From Pseudomonadales bacterium (GTDB lineage Bacteria; Pseudomonadota; Gammaproteobacteria; Pseudomonadales; UBA7239): a stretch of DNA of 64,000 bases. Shown piece after piece: positions 44,425 to 53,993 of this stretch; position 1 is the first letter of the stretch, and every line of letters begins with the position of its first letter. Below the pieces are notes generated by a model, which was not told the origin of the DNA, searched no databases, and worked only from the letters and a program-made list of their open reading frames with translations. Made by a program: the position numbers and the translations under genes. The DNA lies in the NCBI GenBank assembly GCA_041395665.1, contig JAWLAB010000003.1:345586-409585 (forward strand), in the 5' to 3' direction.

Positions 44425-46806
44425 ATGAACACACCTGAAGACTTTTTATCACTGACAGATTGCGATGACACCGCAGCATTGATGGCGCAAGCGCGCCAAT
44501 TGCGCGATGCCGGCTTCCACAATGTCATTTCATTTTCTAAAAAAGTTTTTATTCCGCTGACGCATTTGTGTCGTGATGTTTGCCACTACTGCACTTTTGC
44601 GCAGACGCCGAAAAAAATTGAAGCCGCCTACATGACGCGTGAGCAAGTGCTAGAGATTGCCCGCGCTGGTGCCACAGCTGGTTGCAAAGAAGCACTATTC
44701 ACTTTGGGCGAAAAACCGGAGTTGCGTTACAACGCCGCGCGCAAAGCACTGGATGAAATGGGCTACGCCAGCACGGTCGATTATTTATTCGATATGGCAA
44801 AAGCCGTGTTCGAAGAAACCGGATTATTTCCGCACGTTAATCCAGGCACACTGACGGCGGAAGAAATGCAAAAACTGCGCAGCGTTTCACCATCTATGGG
44901 CATCATGCTGGAAAGTTTGTCGGCGCGTTTGTGCGAAAAAGGTATGCCGCACTACGGTTCACCTGACAAAGAACCCGCCGTGCGTCTTGCCACATTGGAA
45001 GAGGCAGGCAAACAACACATTCCGTTCACCACCGGCATTTTGATCGGTATTGGTGAAACGCGACGCGAGCGCATTGAATCCCTGCTCGCCATCAAAGCCC
45101 TGCATGCGCAGTACGGACATATCCAAGAAATTATCGTGCAAAACTTTCGCGCAAAACCCGACACAAAAATGGCACAAGCGCCAGAACCCGATCTAGAAGA
45201 TTTGCTGTGGACGATAGCTATTGCGCGCATTATTTTTGGCAGCGAGATGGCGATACAAGCACCGCCGAATCTTTCGCCGGGAGTGCTGGAAAAATTGGTT
45301 GATGCAGGCATCAATGACTGGGGCGGTGTTTCGCCACTCACGCCCGATTTCGTTAACCCTGAAGCACCGTGGCCGCACCTGCAAGACCTCGCAGAGGCCA
45401 CCGCCAACGCGGGAAAATATTTGCAAGAACGCCTGACGGTGTATCCCGCTTTTGTGCGCCACTGGCAGCAATGGACAGACAAGGTTTTTCACACGCCGCT
45501 GTTGCAACAAACAGACGGCGATGGCTTTCCGCGCATTGACCACTGGAAAACCGGCAGCAGTGAAACGCCACCCGCAGACATGCTGGCACAGATTCACACG
45601 CCTGTGCGCACACGCACTGCCTCTCAGGATGTGCGCGGCATTCTGGATGCAATTCAACAAGGCAATGCACCGAGTGAAGCAGACATTGTGCGTTTGTTTC
45701 GCGCACGCGGTGATGATGTGGGCGCAATTTGTCACGCTGCCGATGCACTGCGCCAACAACTAAACGGCGATGTGGTGACTTATGTTGTCAATCGCAACAT
45801 CAACTACACCAATGTCTGCTATTTCAAATGCCAGTTCTGTGCCTTTTCCAAAGGCAAAACACACGAAAACTTGCGCGGCAAACCTTACGATATTTCTCTG
45901 GAAGAAATTCAGCGGCGCACGATCGAAGGTTGGCAACGCGGCGCAACCGAAGTGTGCATGCAAGGTGGCATTCATCCTGATTACGATGGCAATACCTATA
46001 TCGAGATTCTCGATGCTGTAAAAGCTGTTCAACCCGATATGCACATCCATGCCTTTTCGCCGCTGGAAATCTGGCAAGGCGCAGCCACATTGCAATTGCC
46101 ACTCACGGACTATCTGACAACATTAAAAACACATGGACTGGGTACGCTGCCTGGCACAGCCGCCGAAATTCTCGATGACGAAGTGCGCGCTACGCTGTGT
46201 CCAGACAAAATCAATACGGCGCAATGGTTTGAAGTCATGGAAGCCGCACACGCTGTCGGCTTGCGCTCGACGGCAACCATTATGTTTGGTCATATCGAAC
46301 ACTATAAACATTGGGCGCGACATTTTTTACGCGTGCTGATTTTGCAGAAAAAAACCGGCGGCTTTACCGAGTTTGTACCATTGCCATTTGTAGCAGAAGA
46401 AGCGCCGATGTATTTGCGCGGTCGCGCTCGTAAAGGCCCCACTTTTCGCGAAGTGATTTTGATGCACGCGATAGCGCGTTTGGTATTGTCGCCACACATT
46501 CACAATATTCAGGCATCGTGGGTAAAACTCGGTAATGAAGGTGTGATTGCCTGCCTCGCCGCTGGTGTTAATGATCTCGGCGGCACACTGATGAACGAAA
46601 GCATCACTCGCGCTGCCGGTGCCACACACGGACAGGAAAACTCACCTGAAAATCTCGACGCGATGATTAAAGCTGCGCAACGTCAACCACAACATCGCAG
46701 CACGCTGTACGGCGCAGTGGACGCAGCGCATATCCAACAATCTTATGGCGCGGAAGAATTACTGCCGCTGATTAACGACCTGGTAACACGCAGCAAAGTG
46801 GCGTAA
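44425..46806 (+). CDS. fbiC: Fused CofG-CofH 7,8-didemethyl-8-hydroxy-5-deazariboflavin (FO) synthase
   Basis: 793-residue two-domain radical-SAM enzyme that joins tyrosine and a ribityl-pyrimidine to FO, the chromophore of F420. The CofG half (residues about 1-360) has its 4Fe-4S site in LCRDVCHYCTFAQ; the CofH half (about 430-793) has VCYFKCQFCAFSKG. SAM-binding glycine/serine patterns and VQNFRAKPDTKMAQAPEP are typical. The fusion is the actinobacterial/bacterial FbiC form; archaea have two genes. cofD/fbiA and cofE/fbiB are not in the window. F420 is uncommon in gammaproteobacteria, so horizontal gain is likely. Confidence 0.95.
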   Translation: MNTPEDFLSLTDCDDTAALMAQARQLRDAGFHNVISFSKKVFIPLTHLCRDVCHYCTFAQTPKKIEAAYMTREQVLEIARAGATAGCKEALFTLGEKPELRYNAARKALDEMGYASTVDYLFDMAKAVFEETGLFPHVNPGTLTAEEMQKLRSVSPSMGIMLESLSARLCEKGMPHYGSPDKEPAVRLATLEEAGKQHIPFTTGILIGIGETRRERIESLLAIKALHAQYGHIQEIIVQNFRAKPDTKMAQAPEPDLEDLLWTIAIARIIFGSEMAIQAPPNLSPGVLEKLVDAGINDWGGVSPLTPDFVNPEAPWPHLQDLAEATANAGKYLQERLTVYPAFVRHWQQWTDKVFHTPLLQQTDGDGFPRIDHWKTGSSETPPADMLAQIHTPVRTRTASQDVRGILDAIQQGNAPSEADIVRLFRARGDDVGAICHAADALRQQLNGDVVTYVVNRNINYTNVCYFKCQFCAFSKGKTHENLRGKPYDISLEEIQRRTIEGWQRGATEVCMQGGIHPDYDGNTYIEILDAVKAVQPDMHIHAFSPLEIWQGAATLQLPLTDYLTTLKTHGLGTLPGTAAEILDDEVRATLCPDKINTAQWFEVMEAAHAVGLRSTATIMFGHIEHYKHWARHFLRVLILQKKTGGFTEFVPLPFVAEEAPMYLRGRARKGPTFREVILMHAIARLVLSPHIHNIQASWVKLGNEGVIACLAAGVNDLGGTLMNESITRAAGATHGQENSPENLDAMIKAAQRQPQHRSTLYGAVDAAHIQQSYGAEELLPLINDLVTRSKVA

Positions 46807-46917
46807 TTGGCTTAACTGTTTCGCACAATCCCGCTGCGACAATATGCCGCATTCTTTCCTCCGCTCCTCCCAACTAGAATCCGCGCCCGATACAGATCTG
46901 TCTGGAGAAAACAGTTC

Positions 46918-48996
46918 ATGAAACGCGGATTAAATACACTGTCTTTGGCAATGGCCGCCGCCCTGTACGCAACGGCAACGGCACCGGTACTGGCCAATGA
47001 AGATGCAGGAGAAAGCCAAGACAACACGCGCTTAAAAACTGTTGTGGTTACTGCTGAAAAAACCAGCAAACCTCTGACCGTGGTGACAGACCCCAAAGCG
47101 CCACGTCAACCGCTACCCGCCCATGATGGTGCCGATTATCTGAAGGCAATCCCAGGGTTTAGCGTCATCCGTAAAGGCGGCACCGATGGTGACCCCGTTT
47201 TTCGCGGGATGGCCGGATCACGACTGAATATCCTACTGGATGGCGAAATGCTGTTCGGTGGTTGCGGCAGTCGCATGGACCCACCTACCGCGTACGTGTT
47301 CCCAGAAAGCTATGACAGCATCAGCATCATCAAAGGACCACAGACCGTACGCAATGGACCGGGCAACTCAGCCGGCACTATCCTGTTTGAGCGCCAGCTC
47401 CAACGCCTGCCAGAGACGAGCTTCAATGCTCACATCAGCACATTAGTAGGCAGTTTTGATCGCAACGATGAAATGGTCGACGTGCTGGCTGGCACGCCGG
47501 ACTTCTATATACGCGGCACAGCTACCAACGCTCACCAAGGCGACTACCGCGATGGTGATGGTAAAAAAGTGCATTCTCAGTACCAGCGCTGGAGCGCCAA
47601 TGCTGCCGCAGGTTGGACACCAGACGAGAACACCACACTGGAGTTGTCTATGGGGCACAGCGATGGCGAAGCTGCTTATGCCGACCGAGGTGTAGACGGC
47701 TCTCTGTTCAAACGCGACAACCTTGGCATCAAGTTGATAAAGGAAAATCTCACCGAGCGTTGGAAAAAACTGGAAGTGCAGGCGTATTACAACTATGTCG
47801 ATCATGTAATGGACAACTACAGCCTTCGCACACCAACCGGCATGATGGCAACGCGCATGGCCATGAACCCTGACCGTGAAACGCTGGGCGCTCGTTTGGC
47901 GAATACCGTACTGCTCGGCGAGCGCACAGAACTGGTCTTCGGTAGCGATACGCAACAAAACCAGCACAGCAACCGCACGACCATGAACCAAGACATGATG
48001 CGTTTTCAGGACAAAGATCGCGTGGAAGATGCCAACGTTGAGCAAGTGGGTGTCTTTGGTGAGATAACGCATCATTACAACGACAAGCAACGCATCATCA
48101 GCGGCTTGCGCCACGACCACTGGCATGCCGAAGACAAGCGCCAAACCGTCATGTTGAACATGATGATGAGCGCACCGAACCCGACAGCCGGTGACGAACG
48201 CGTGGAAGAATTAACCAGCGGCTTCATGCGCTACGAACATGACATTGCGGATGACACTGCTTATGTCGGTCTAGGTCGCAGCGAACGTTTCCCCGATTAC
48301 TGGGAACTGATTTCCAAGGAAACAGCGGATTCCGTCAGCGCCTTCAACGCAGACCCTGAGAAAACCACACAACTGGATCTCGGCTATCTGTTTGCTCGCG
48401 GGCAATGGACAGGCAGTGTGTCCGCGTTCTACAACCACATCGATGATTACCTGCTGATCCAGTCCGGTGTCGTAAAGCCGATGGGCATGATGGGAAGGCG
48501 CACCACCACCATCACCCGCAATATCGAGGCGCACAGTTGGGGCGGTGAGGCAGAGCTGGGTTATGCAATCAACGACAACTGGAGGGTGGATGCGAGCCTC
48601 GCCTATGTGCGTGGCGAAAATGACACCGATGACAAGTCGCTGGCGCAGTTGCCACCGCTCGAAGCCCGTTTCGGACTGCATTATGACGACGGTACTTGGT
48701 CTTATGGCGCTTTGTGGCGTGCAGTAGCAAAACAGACACACGTCAGCGTCAACCAAGGCAACATCGCAGGGCAGGATATTGGCAATACACGTGGCTTCGG
48801 CGTGCTCTCATTGAACGCAGGCTGGAAAGTCATGCCGAATTTACAACTGACAACCGGCATCGACAATCTTCTCGATAAAACTTACGCCGAACACATCAGC
48901 CGTCGTGGAGATATGGTCGCGGGTTTTGATCAACTGGATCGCGTGAACGAGCCGGGGCGCACAGTGTGGTTAAAAGCACAATTTGATTTTGACTAA
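46918..48996 (+). CDS. TonB-dependent copper receptor (OprC/NosA type)
   Basis: 692-residue outer-membrane receptor. Signal peptide residues 1-27 (LAMAAALYATATAPVLA). Plug domain with PGFSVIRKGGTDGDPVFRGM and the OprC/NosA mark GGCGSRMDPPTAYVFPESYD, including a Cys and Met likely to touch copper. The barrel has Met-rich loops (MMATRMAMNP, MLNMMMSAPN, VVKPMGMMGRR) and ends in WLKAQFDFD with terminal aromatic near-end. A GGAG lies ten bases before ATG 46918. Copper supply may serve oxidases; no nos genes are near. The gene follows fbiC by 111 bp and may have its own promoter. Confidence 0.9.
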   Translation: MKRGLNTLSLAMAAALYATATAPVLANEDAGESQDNTRLKTVVVTAEKTSKPLTVVTDPKAPRQPLPAHDGADYLKAIPGFSVIRKGGTDGDPVFRGMAGSRLNILLDGEMLFGGCGSRMDPPTAYVFPESYDSISIIKGPQTVRNGPGNSAGTILFERQLQRLPETSFNAHISTLVGSFDRNDEMVDVLAGTPDFYIRGTATNAHQGDYRDGDGKKVHSQYQRWSANAAAGWTPDENTTLELSMGHSDGEAAYADRGVDGSLFKRDNLGIKLIKENLTERWKKLEVQAYYNYVDHVMDNYSLRTPTGMMATRMAMNPDRETLGARLANTVLLGERTELVFGSDTQQNQHSNRTTMNQDMMRFQDKDRVEDANVEQVGVFGEITHHYNDKQRIISGLRHDHWHAEDKRQTVMLNMMMSAPNPTAGDERVEELTSGFMRYEHDIADDTAYVGLGRSERFPDYWELISKETADSVSAFNADPEKTTQLDLGYLFARGQWTGSVSAFYNHIDDYLLIQSGVVKPMGMMGRRTTTITRNIEAHSWGGEAELGYAINDNWRVDASLAYVRGENDTDDKSLAQLPPLEARFGLHYDDGTWSYGALWRAVAKQTHVSVNQGNIAGQDIGNTRGFGVLSLNAGWKVMPNLQLTTGIDNLLDKTYAEHISRRGDMVAGFDQLDRVNEPGRTVWLKAQFDFD

Positions 48997-49008
48997 CAGA
49001 GGTATCGC

Positions 49009-49467
49009 CTAACGCCGCGCTCTATTTTCTACCAACTCGGCCGCAATCGCTTTGAGCTGCGCTAATTTTTCAGCGCCGATCAGTGCTTGATATTCGGCTT
49101 CCAGTTCATCGTAGGCGCACATGGAATCCTGTATTAGCTGTTTACCGCGCGCGGTGAGGGCAATTTTTTTTGCACGCCCATCTTCTGGGTCTTCTTGTTT
49201 GATGATGTACCCCTGCTTCTCGATTTCCGCCACGATCTGACTCATCGCCTGCTTGGTCAAACCATTGGCCTGCGCCAAATCGACGATGCGCGAGCCATCG
49301 CGAAAATCCAAATTGAGAAACACCGTATCCCAATTTAGCTTCAAACCTTTGTGCCCTTTCGCCGCACTTTTCGCCATCAAACCGCGACCCAAATCACGGC
49401 TGAGGAGCGCTAAATCACGCCCTAAATTGCTGTTGAGCGCGTGCGATTTGCCTGTCGCTTTGTTCAT
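49009..49467 (-). CDS. MarR-family transcriptional regulator
   Basis: 152 residues from ATG 49467 (an in-frame ATG at 49491 is also possible). A winged helix with RIVDLAQANGLTKQAMSQIV (recognition helix) and KQEDPEDGRAKKIALTARGK (wing) is the MarR pattern, flanked by dimerisation helices. It is divergent from the hydroxyacid dehydrogenase gene at 49617, its most likely target, and converges with the copper receptor gene. Confidence 0.9.
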   Translation of the reverse strand: MNKATGKSHALNSNLGRDLALLSRDLGRGLMAKSAAKGHKGLKLNWDTVFLNLDFRDGSRIVDLAQANGLTKQAMSQIVAEIEKQGYIIKQEDPEDGRAKKIALTARGKQLIQDSMCAYDELEAEYQALIGAEKLAQLKAIAAELVENRARR

Positions 49468-49616
49468 GCCTTCATCCCCTATACCGTCCACTCAGACGAC
49501 CACTGCGATTGTCGCCCTAGATTAACCAAGCTCCACAACAATAGTAAAGCGCACTTGACCAAATTACTGTCGCTCGCTAGTGTTAGGCCTCTTTGAGTGC
49601 TATTGAGGGTTTTGCG

Positions 49617-50453
49617 ATGACACAACGCGTTGGATTTATCGGCTTAGGCAACATCGGCAAACCCATGGCGGTGCATTTGGCGGGCAGCGAATTCCCCTGC
49701 GCGGTTTATGACATCAACCCCAAAGCCTGCGAAGAATTGGCGAAAGCAGGCGCCACAGTAGCAAGCAGCCCCGCGCAAGTTGCCGAAGGCGCGGATTACA
49801 TCGGCATCTGCGTGCGCGACGACGCCGACACCTTTGCCGTAATGGAAGGCGAACAAGGTATTTTGCACACAGCAAAAAATGGTGCGGTGATTGCGATACA
49901 CAGCACGGTAAAACTCGACACCATTCACAAACTCGCCGCGATTGCTGCGCAAAAAGGTGTGACGGTGATCGACGCACCCATCACCGGCGGCGCACACGGC
50001 GCGGCAGCTAAAAAATTGTGCTACATGGTCGGCGGCGCGGCAGAAATTGTTGCTGCGGTTGAAAAGTTCATGCTGACATCCGGCGAAAAAGTGATACACG
50101 CCGGTGAATTGGGTTGCGGCATGAAATTAAAACTGTGCAATAACTTGATGACTTATTTGGAATTGATGGCGGTGCATGAGGGTATGAAACTCGCCAAAGC
50201 ATCCGGCTTGAGTTTGGATGTGTTGAAAGAAGTTACCACCGCCAACGGCGTGCTCACCCCATCTATGAAAATGTTTTACGACACCAAAAAAGGTTTCGAT
50301 GAAAAAACTTTTGCAGAAATTATGGTGGGCTTCAAAGCGGTAGCCGTAAAAGATTTATCCAGCGCACTCGATTTTGCCGACTCACTAAATATCAGCCTCC
50401 CCGGCACCGGCACCTGCCGCGAAGTGATTAAGCAGGTGTATGGCGGCGGGTAA
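49617..50453 (+). CDS. NAD(P)-dependent beta-hydroxyacid dehydrogenase (3-hydroxyisobutyrate dehydrogenase-like)
   Basis: 278 residues from ATG 49617, with GAGGG eight bases upstream. Rossmann motif GFIGLGNIGKPMAVHLAG, substrate motif VIDAPITGGAHGAAA and catalytic Lys in CGMKLKLCNNLM. The family includes HIBADH, tartronate semialdehyde and short-chain beta-hydroxyacid dehydrogenases. The exact substrate is open; proximity to CoA-ester catabolic genes 2.5 kb away fits a role in valine or branched-acid breakdown. Confidence 0.85.
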   Translation: MTQRVGFIGLGNIGKPMAVHLAGSEFPCAVYDINPKACEELAKAGATVASSPAQVAEGADYIGICVRDDADTFAVMEGEQGILHTAKNGAVIAIHSTVKLDTIHKLAAIAAQKGVTVIDAPITGGAHGAAAKKLCYMVGGAAEIVAAVEKFMLTSGEKVIHAGELGCGMKLKLCNNLMTYLELMAVHEGMKLAKASGLSLDVLKEVTTANGVLTPSMKMFYDTKKGFDEKTFAEIMVGFKAVAVKDLSSALDFADSLNISLPGTGTCREVIKQVYGGG

Positions 50454-50471
50454 ATTCGCAGTAAAAAAGTT

Positions 50472-51053
50472 TTAGTAATAAGACTGACTGCGATCGGTGT
50501 GATCCGTCACATCGCGCACGCCTTCTAACTGTGGCAATTTTTCAATCAGCGTGGTTTCAACGCCCTGCTTGAGTGTGACATCAACAGACGCGCAACCTTG
50601 GCAGCCGCCGCCAAATTTCAACACAGCGATGTTGCCGTCCATGTGATCCAAAGACACTTCACCACTGTGTGCAGCCAACTGCGGGTTGATGTCGTTGTAC
50701 AGCACATAATTCACTTTATCTGCCAATGGGCTGTCATCGCTCACTTGCGGCATTTTTGCGTTCGGTGCTTTGATGGTGAGCTGCCCGCCCATACGATCCG
50801 GCGAGTAATCCACTTTGGCATCTTTCAGGTACGGGATACTGCGTCCATCGAAATAGCAGCGAAAATGTTTCATTTCGATAAATTCGTCGCCTTCTTTTTC
50901 TTCACCAGGGCGGCAGTAGGCGATACAAGTTTCCGCGCGTGAAGTGCCTGGATCATTCACAAACATACGCACGCTGATGCCAGGTGCGTTCTGTTTTTCT
51001 AACAGTCCAGCGAGATAATCTTGAGCGGATTCGGTGATATCAACTTCTGGCAT
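50472..51053 (-). CDS. nfuA: Fe-S biogenesis protein NfuA
   Basis: 4Fe-4S carrier/maturation protein, 193 residues. The N-terminal A-type-like domain (residues 1-95) has lost the cluster cysteines; the C-terminal Nfu domain has KFGGGCQGCASVDVTLKQGV with the CxxC ligands. Standard length and end (TDHTDRSQSYY). It could serve the radical-SAM FbiC and the RnfB-like ferredoxin. It converges with the hydroxyacid dehydrogenase gene. Confidence 0.95.
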   Translation of the reverse strand: MPEVDITESAQDYLAGLLEKQNAPGISVRMFVNDPGTSRAETCIAYCRPGEEKEGDEFIEMKHFRCYFDGRSIPYLKDAKVDYSPDRMGGQLTIKAPNAKMPQVSDDSPLADKVNYVLYNDINPQLAAHSGEVSLDHMDGNIAVLKFGGGCQGCASVDVTLKQGVETTLIEKLPQLEGVRDVTDHTDRSQSYY

Positions 51054-51160
51054 GACGCTAACTCGATAGATAAGAGGAATTGCAGATCATTGTACGGCGA
51101 TCATCTCGGCATGAATACGGACAAAATATCGGGATTTGAAGGAAAACAGCGGCGCTCAAC

Positions 51161-52563
51161 TCACTTTTGCTGAGGGTCGTTTTTCAAACGCGTGGCGGCA
51201 CTCAATAAAAACTTGAGCAGGCGATCACGGTCGTAATTCTTGACCTTGTCCAAATCCAAGTGCATAGAAAAACCTTCAGCGCGCTGCTCAAAGTAGGTCT
51301 GCTTCGCGCCAAGGTTTTTACGGAAGTCCACCACGGTATAAACGCGCACCGGCTGACTGAAACCTTTGACATTGATCGTGCCTTTTTCTTCGCACAACAC
51401 GATGTCTTTAATCAGCGAATAAGTTTCGTGTGAGATCAAAATCTCGCCCGCAGGTGCAGCTGTTTCTAAACGGCTGGCGAGGTTTACTTCTGTGCCGAGC
51501 ACGGTGTAATCCAAGCGTTGTTCTGTACCGAAGTTGCCCACGGTGCAATAACCTGTATTGATGCCCATGCGAATTTCTAACGGCGTTTCTATGCCCTTGC
51601 TGCCCCAATGTTTTTGCATGATGCGCATATGTTTTTTCATTTCGATCGCCATCGAAATACACGCCAAGCAATCGGTTTGCGCGCCGCGCGTGGTGGGATC
51701 ACCAAAAAACACCATGATAGCATCACCGATAAACTTGTCGATGGTGCCGCCGTATTTATGAATGATCTGCGACATCTCGCTCAGATAATGGTTGAGCATG
51801 TCGGTCATTTGATCCGCTTCTAAGCTTTCCGACAGCTCGGTAAAACCTTTGATATCGGAAAAAAATACCGTCAGGCGTTTACGATTGGTTTCCAGTTTGA
51901 CTTCACTGCCGGAATAAACCGAGCGCCAAATCTGCGGCGACACATAACGCGACAACTTCCATAGCTTCATGCGCATGCTTTGGTTGTCGTCTGCCGTTTG
52001 AACTATTTGCTGTTTTAAATCTGTCGTACGGCGAAAGGTCAGGAAAGACAGCAAGCCAAAATAAATAGTGACACCAATGACAGCGGGCAATCCTGCACTA
52101 ACACTGCCCTGCCATTGCCACTGTTGTGTGTGAAACAGCAAACTAAACAGAAAACCAATAACGACAGCACCAACGGTTTGCAACCAATAACGCACACCGT
52201 TATTGATCAGGGATTGCGACTGCACCAAGGTAAAAAACATAAAAGAAGGTAGAAGATAAAAATCAATGACGCCGATTACCACCCCCACTAAAAAAGCATC
52301 GCAATAACCTGCGTAGAGCAGCACTTCTTCCATGTGCCTTTCTAAGTAGCGCGAGGCGAGAACATAAACAAGATGTGGATACGCCAGCCAAACAATGGCC
52401 AAAAAATGCTGTTGCGTGAAACTGCTCCAAGGCGAGCTGAGCAACAAAGTCCGACAGCAGCCAATGCCAACAGCAGTCGGAAGTAGTAGTCATTAAGAGG
52501 ATTCAGCACATGCAAATCATCGTCTGCAACGGTGGGAGAACTCTGCTCGGCTAAGTGAGACAT
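51161..52563 (-). pseudogene. cyaB: MASE2 class III adenylate cyclase (CyaB-like), frameshifted in TM region
   Basis: Membrane adenylate cyclase. ATG 52563 starts MSHLAEQSSPTVADDDLHVL and a first helix (RLLLALAAVG), after which the frame fails at about 52450. From the TTG about 52447 a new frame gives WLAYPHLVYVLASRYLERHM and DFYLLPSFMFFTL, the MASE2 membrane domain, then the catalytic domain: TVFFSDIKGFTELSE, DKFIGDAIMVFFGD, GINTGYCTVGNFG and VNLASRLETAAP. Both metal Asp residues are present. One missing T in the run at about 52448-52451 (CTTTG for CTTTTG) joins the frames to a 467-residue protein, the normal size. Without the repair the cyclase part could still be made from 52447. Confidence 0.85.
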
Positions 52564-52776
52564 CGCTTCTTTATATTTATGATGGTCTGCGGTACTTGAC
52601 TATCAGGGTAGCGGCTACGCCCACAGTTCGCAACCAGCCCTGTATTTACCTCAACATTTACCTCAACAACGCTTCATGCTCGGACTTGAGCTGCTAGAAT
52701 CTCCGGCAATTTGCTGCGCTGCAGCCACCCTATTTCGCACTACGCAACTTTTTCTTTTCACAACCTAGAGGTCTCT

Positions 52777-53973
52777 ATGCAACTGTCATTTACCCCCGAT
52801 CAGGAAGCGCTGCGCCACCAGCTGCGCGACTACTTCAAAACGCTGATGACGCCCGAGCTGAAAGCCGAGCTGAATCAGGATTTCAAACACGAAGGCGGCG
52901 GCCCACTGTGGCGCGCAGCGATGAAAAAACTCGGCAGCGACGGCTGGATCGGTCTCGGCTGGGAAAAGGAATACGGCGGTCAGGCTAAATCCCCTATCGA
53001 GCAATACATTTTCTTCTCCGAAATCATGAAAGCGGGTTTCCCCTTTCCTTTCCTCACTTCCGAATCGGTTGGCCCTGCACTGGCACAATTCGGCAGCCCT
53101 GAATTAAAAGCACAAATCATCCCAAAAATTCTCGCTGGCGAAATTTGTATTTGTATCGGTTACTCCGAACCAGGTTCCGGCACCGACCTCGCTTCACTCA
53201 AAACGCGCGCTGTAAAAGACGGCGATGACCACTACATCATCAACGGTCAAAAAATGTGGACTTCACTCGCCGAGTTTTCTGACTATGTGTGGCTCGCTTG
53301 CCGCACAGGTGATGTCGAAGAAAAAGGCAAACACGGTTCGATTTCGATGTTTTTGATTCCAATGAATCATCCAGGCATTTCCATCACGCAAGTGAAAACG
53401 CTCGGCTCGGTGCGCACCAATGCCACTTATTATGAAAATGTGCGCGTGCCAAAAGAGTGGATGATCGGCAAAGAAAATCGCGGCTGGGGCGTGATCATGA
53501 GCCAGCTCAATCGCGAACGATTGGCACTGGTAACGCACGGTCCTATCGTCGGCATTTTTCGCAAAGTGTGTGAATACGCAGAAAAAACCAAACTCGCTAA
53601 TGGTCAACGCTTGATCGATCAAGATTGGGTGAAAATGAAATTGGCAAAAGTGCGCGCTGGCGCTGAAGCCATCAAATTGATTTGCTACAAACAAGCGTGG
53701 TCGATTGCACAAGGTGGCCTCGATATGGCGGAAGCTTCTGCTGCCAAAGTGTACGGCTCGGAATACATGATCGAAGCCTGCCGCGATATGATGGAAATTC
53801 TCGGTCAATCATCTACTTTGCATTCACATTCAGAAGCCATCGTATTGGAAGGCGAACTGGAGCGTTTGTATCGCACGCTGTCAATTCTGACATTTGGTGG
53901 CGGCACGAACGAAATCCAACGCGACATCATTTCCATCTTTGGCCTCAACATGCCGCGCCCATTGCGCGCTTGA
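52777..53973 (+). CDS. Acyl-CoA dehydrogenase, catalytic-type subunit
   Basis: 398-residue FAD enzyme, first gene of a CoA-ester catabolic operon. ATG 52777 has AGAGG six bases upstream. Motifs: CIGYSEPGSGTDLASLKTRA and the C-terminal ILTFGGGTNEIQRDIISIFG. As in the 17.8 kb dehydrogenase, the MCAD-type YEGT Glu is Gly. Twenty bases downstream begins a second dehydrogenase gene with a degenerate C-terminal motif, so a heteromeric enzyme is likely. In steroid degraders such enzymes act on side-chain or ring CoA esters; substrate not determined here. Confidence 0.9.
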   Translation: MQLSFTPDQEALRHQLRDYFKTLMTPELKAELNQDFKHEGGGPLWRAAMKKLGSDGWIGLGWEKEYGGQAKSPIEQYIFFSEIMKAGFPFPFLTSESVGPALAQFGSPELKAQIIPKILAGEICICIGYSEPGSGTDLASLKTRAVKDGDDHYIINGQKMWTSLAEFSDYVWLACRTGDVEEKGKHGSISMFLIPMNHPGISITQVKTLGSVRTNATYYENVRVPKEWMIGKENRGWGVIMSQLNRERLALVTHGPIVGIFRKVCEYAEKTKLANGQRLIDQDWVKMKLAKVRAGAEAIKLICYKQAWSIAQGGLDMAEASAAKVYGSEYMIEACRDMMEILGQSSTLHSHSEAIVLEGELERLYRTLSILTFGGGTNEIQRDIISIFGLNMPRPLRA

Positions 53974-53993
53974 TCGATAGGGAGCAAAAAATT

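Noticed and set aside
47443..48144. 233-codon open frame opposite the copper receptor
   Set aside because: Antisense to a gene with full family motifs; composition is not protein-like.
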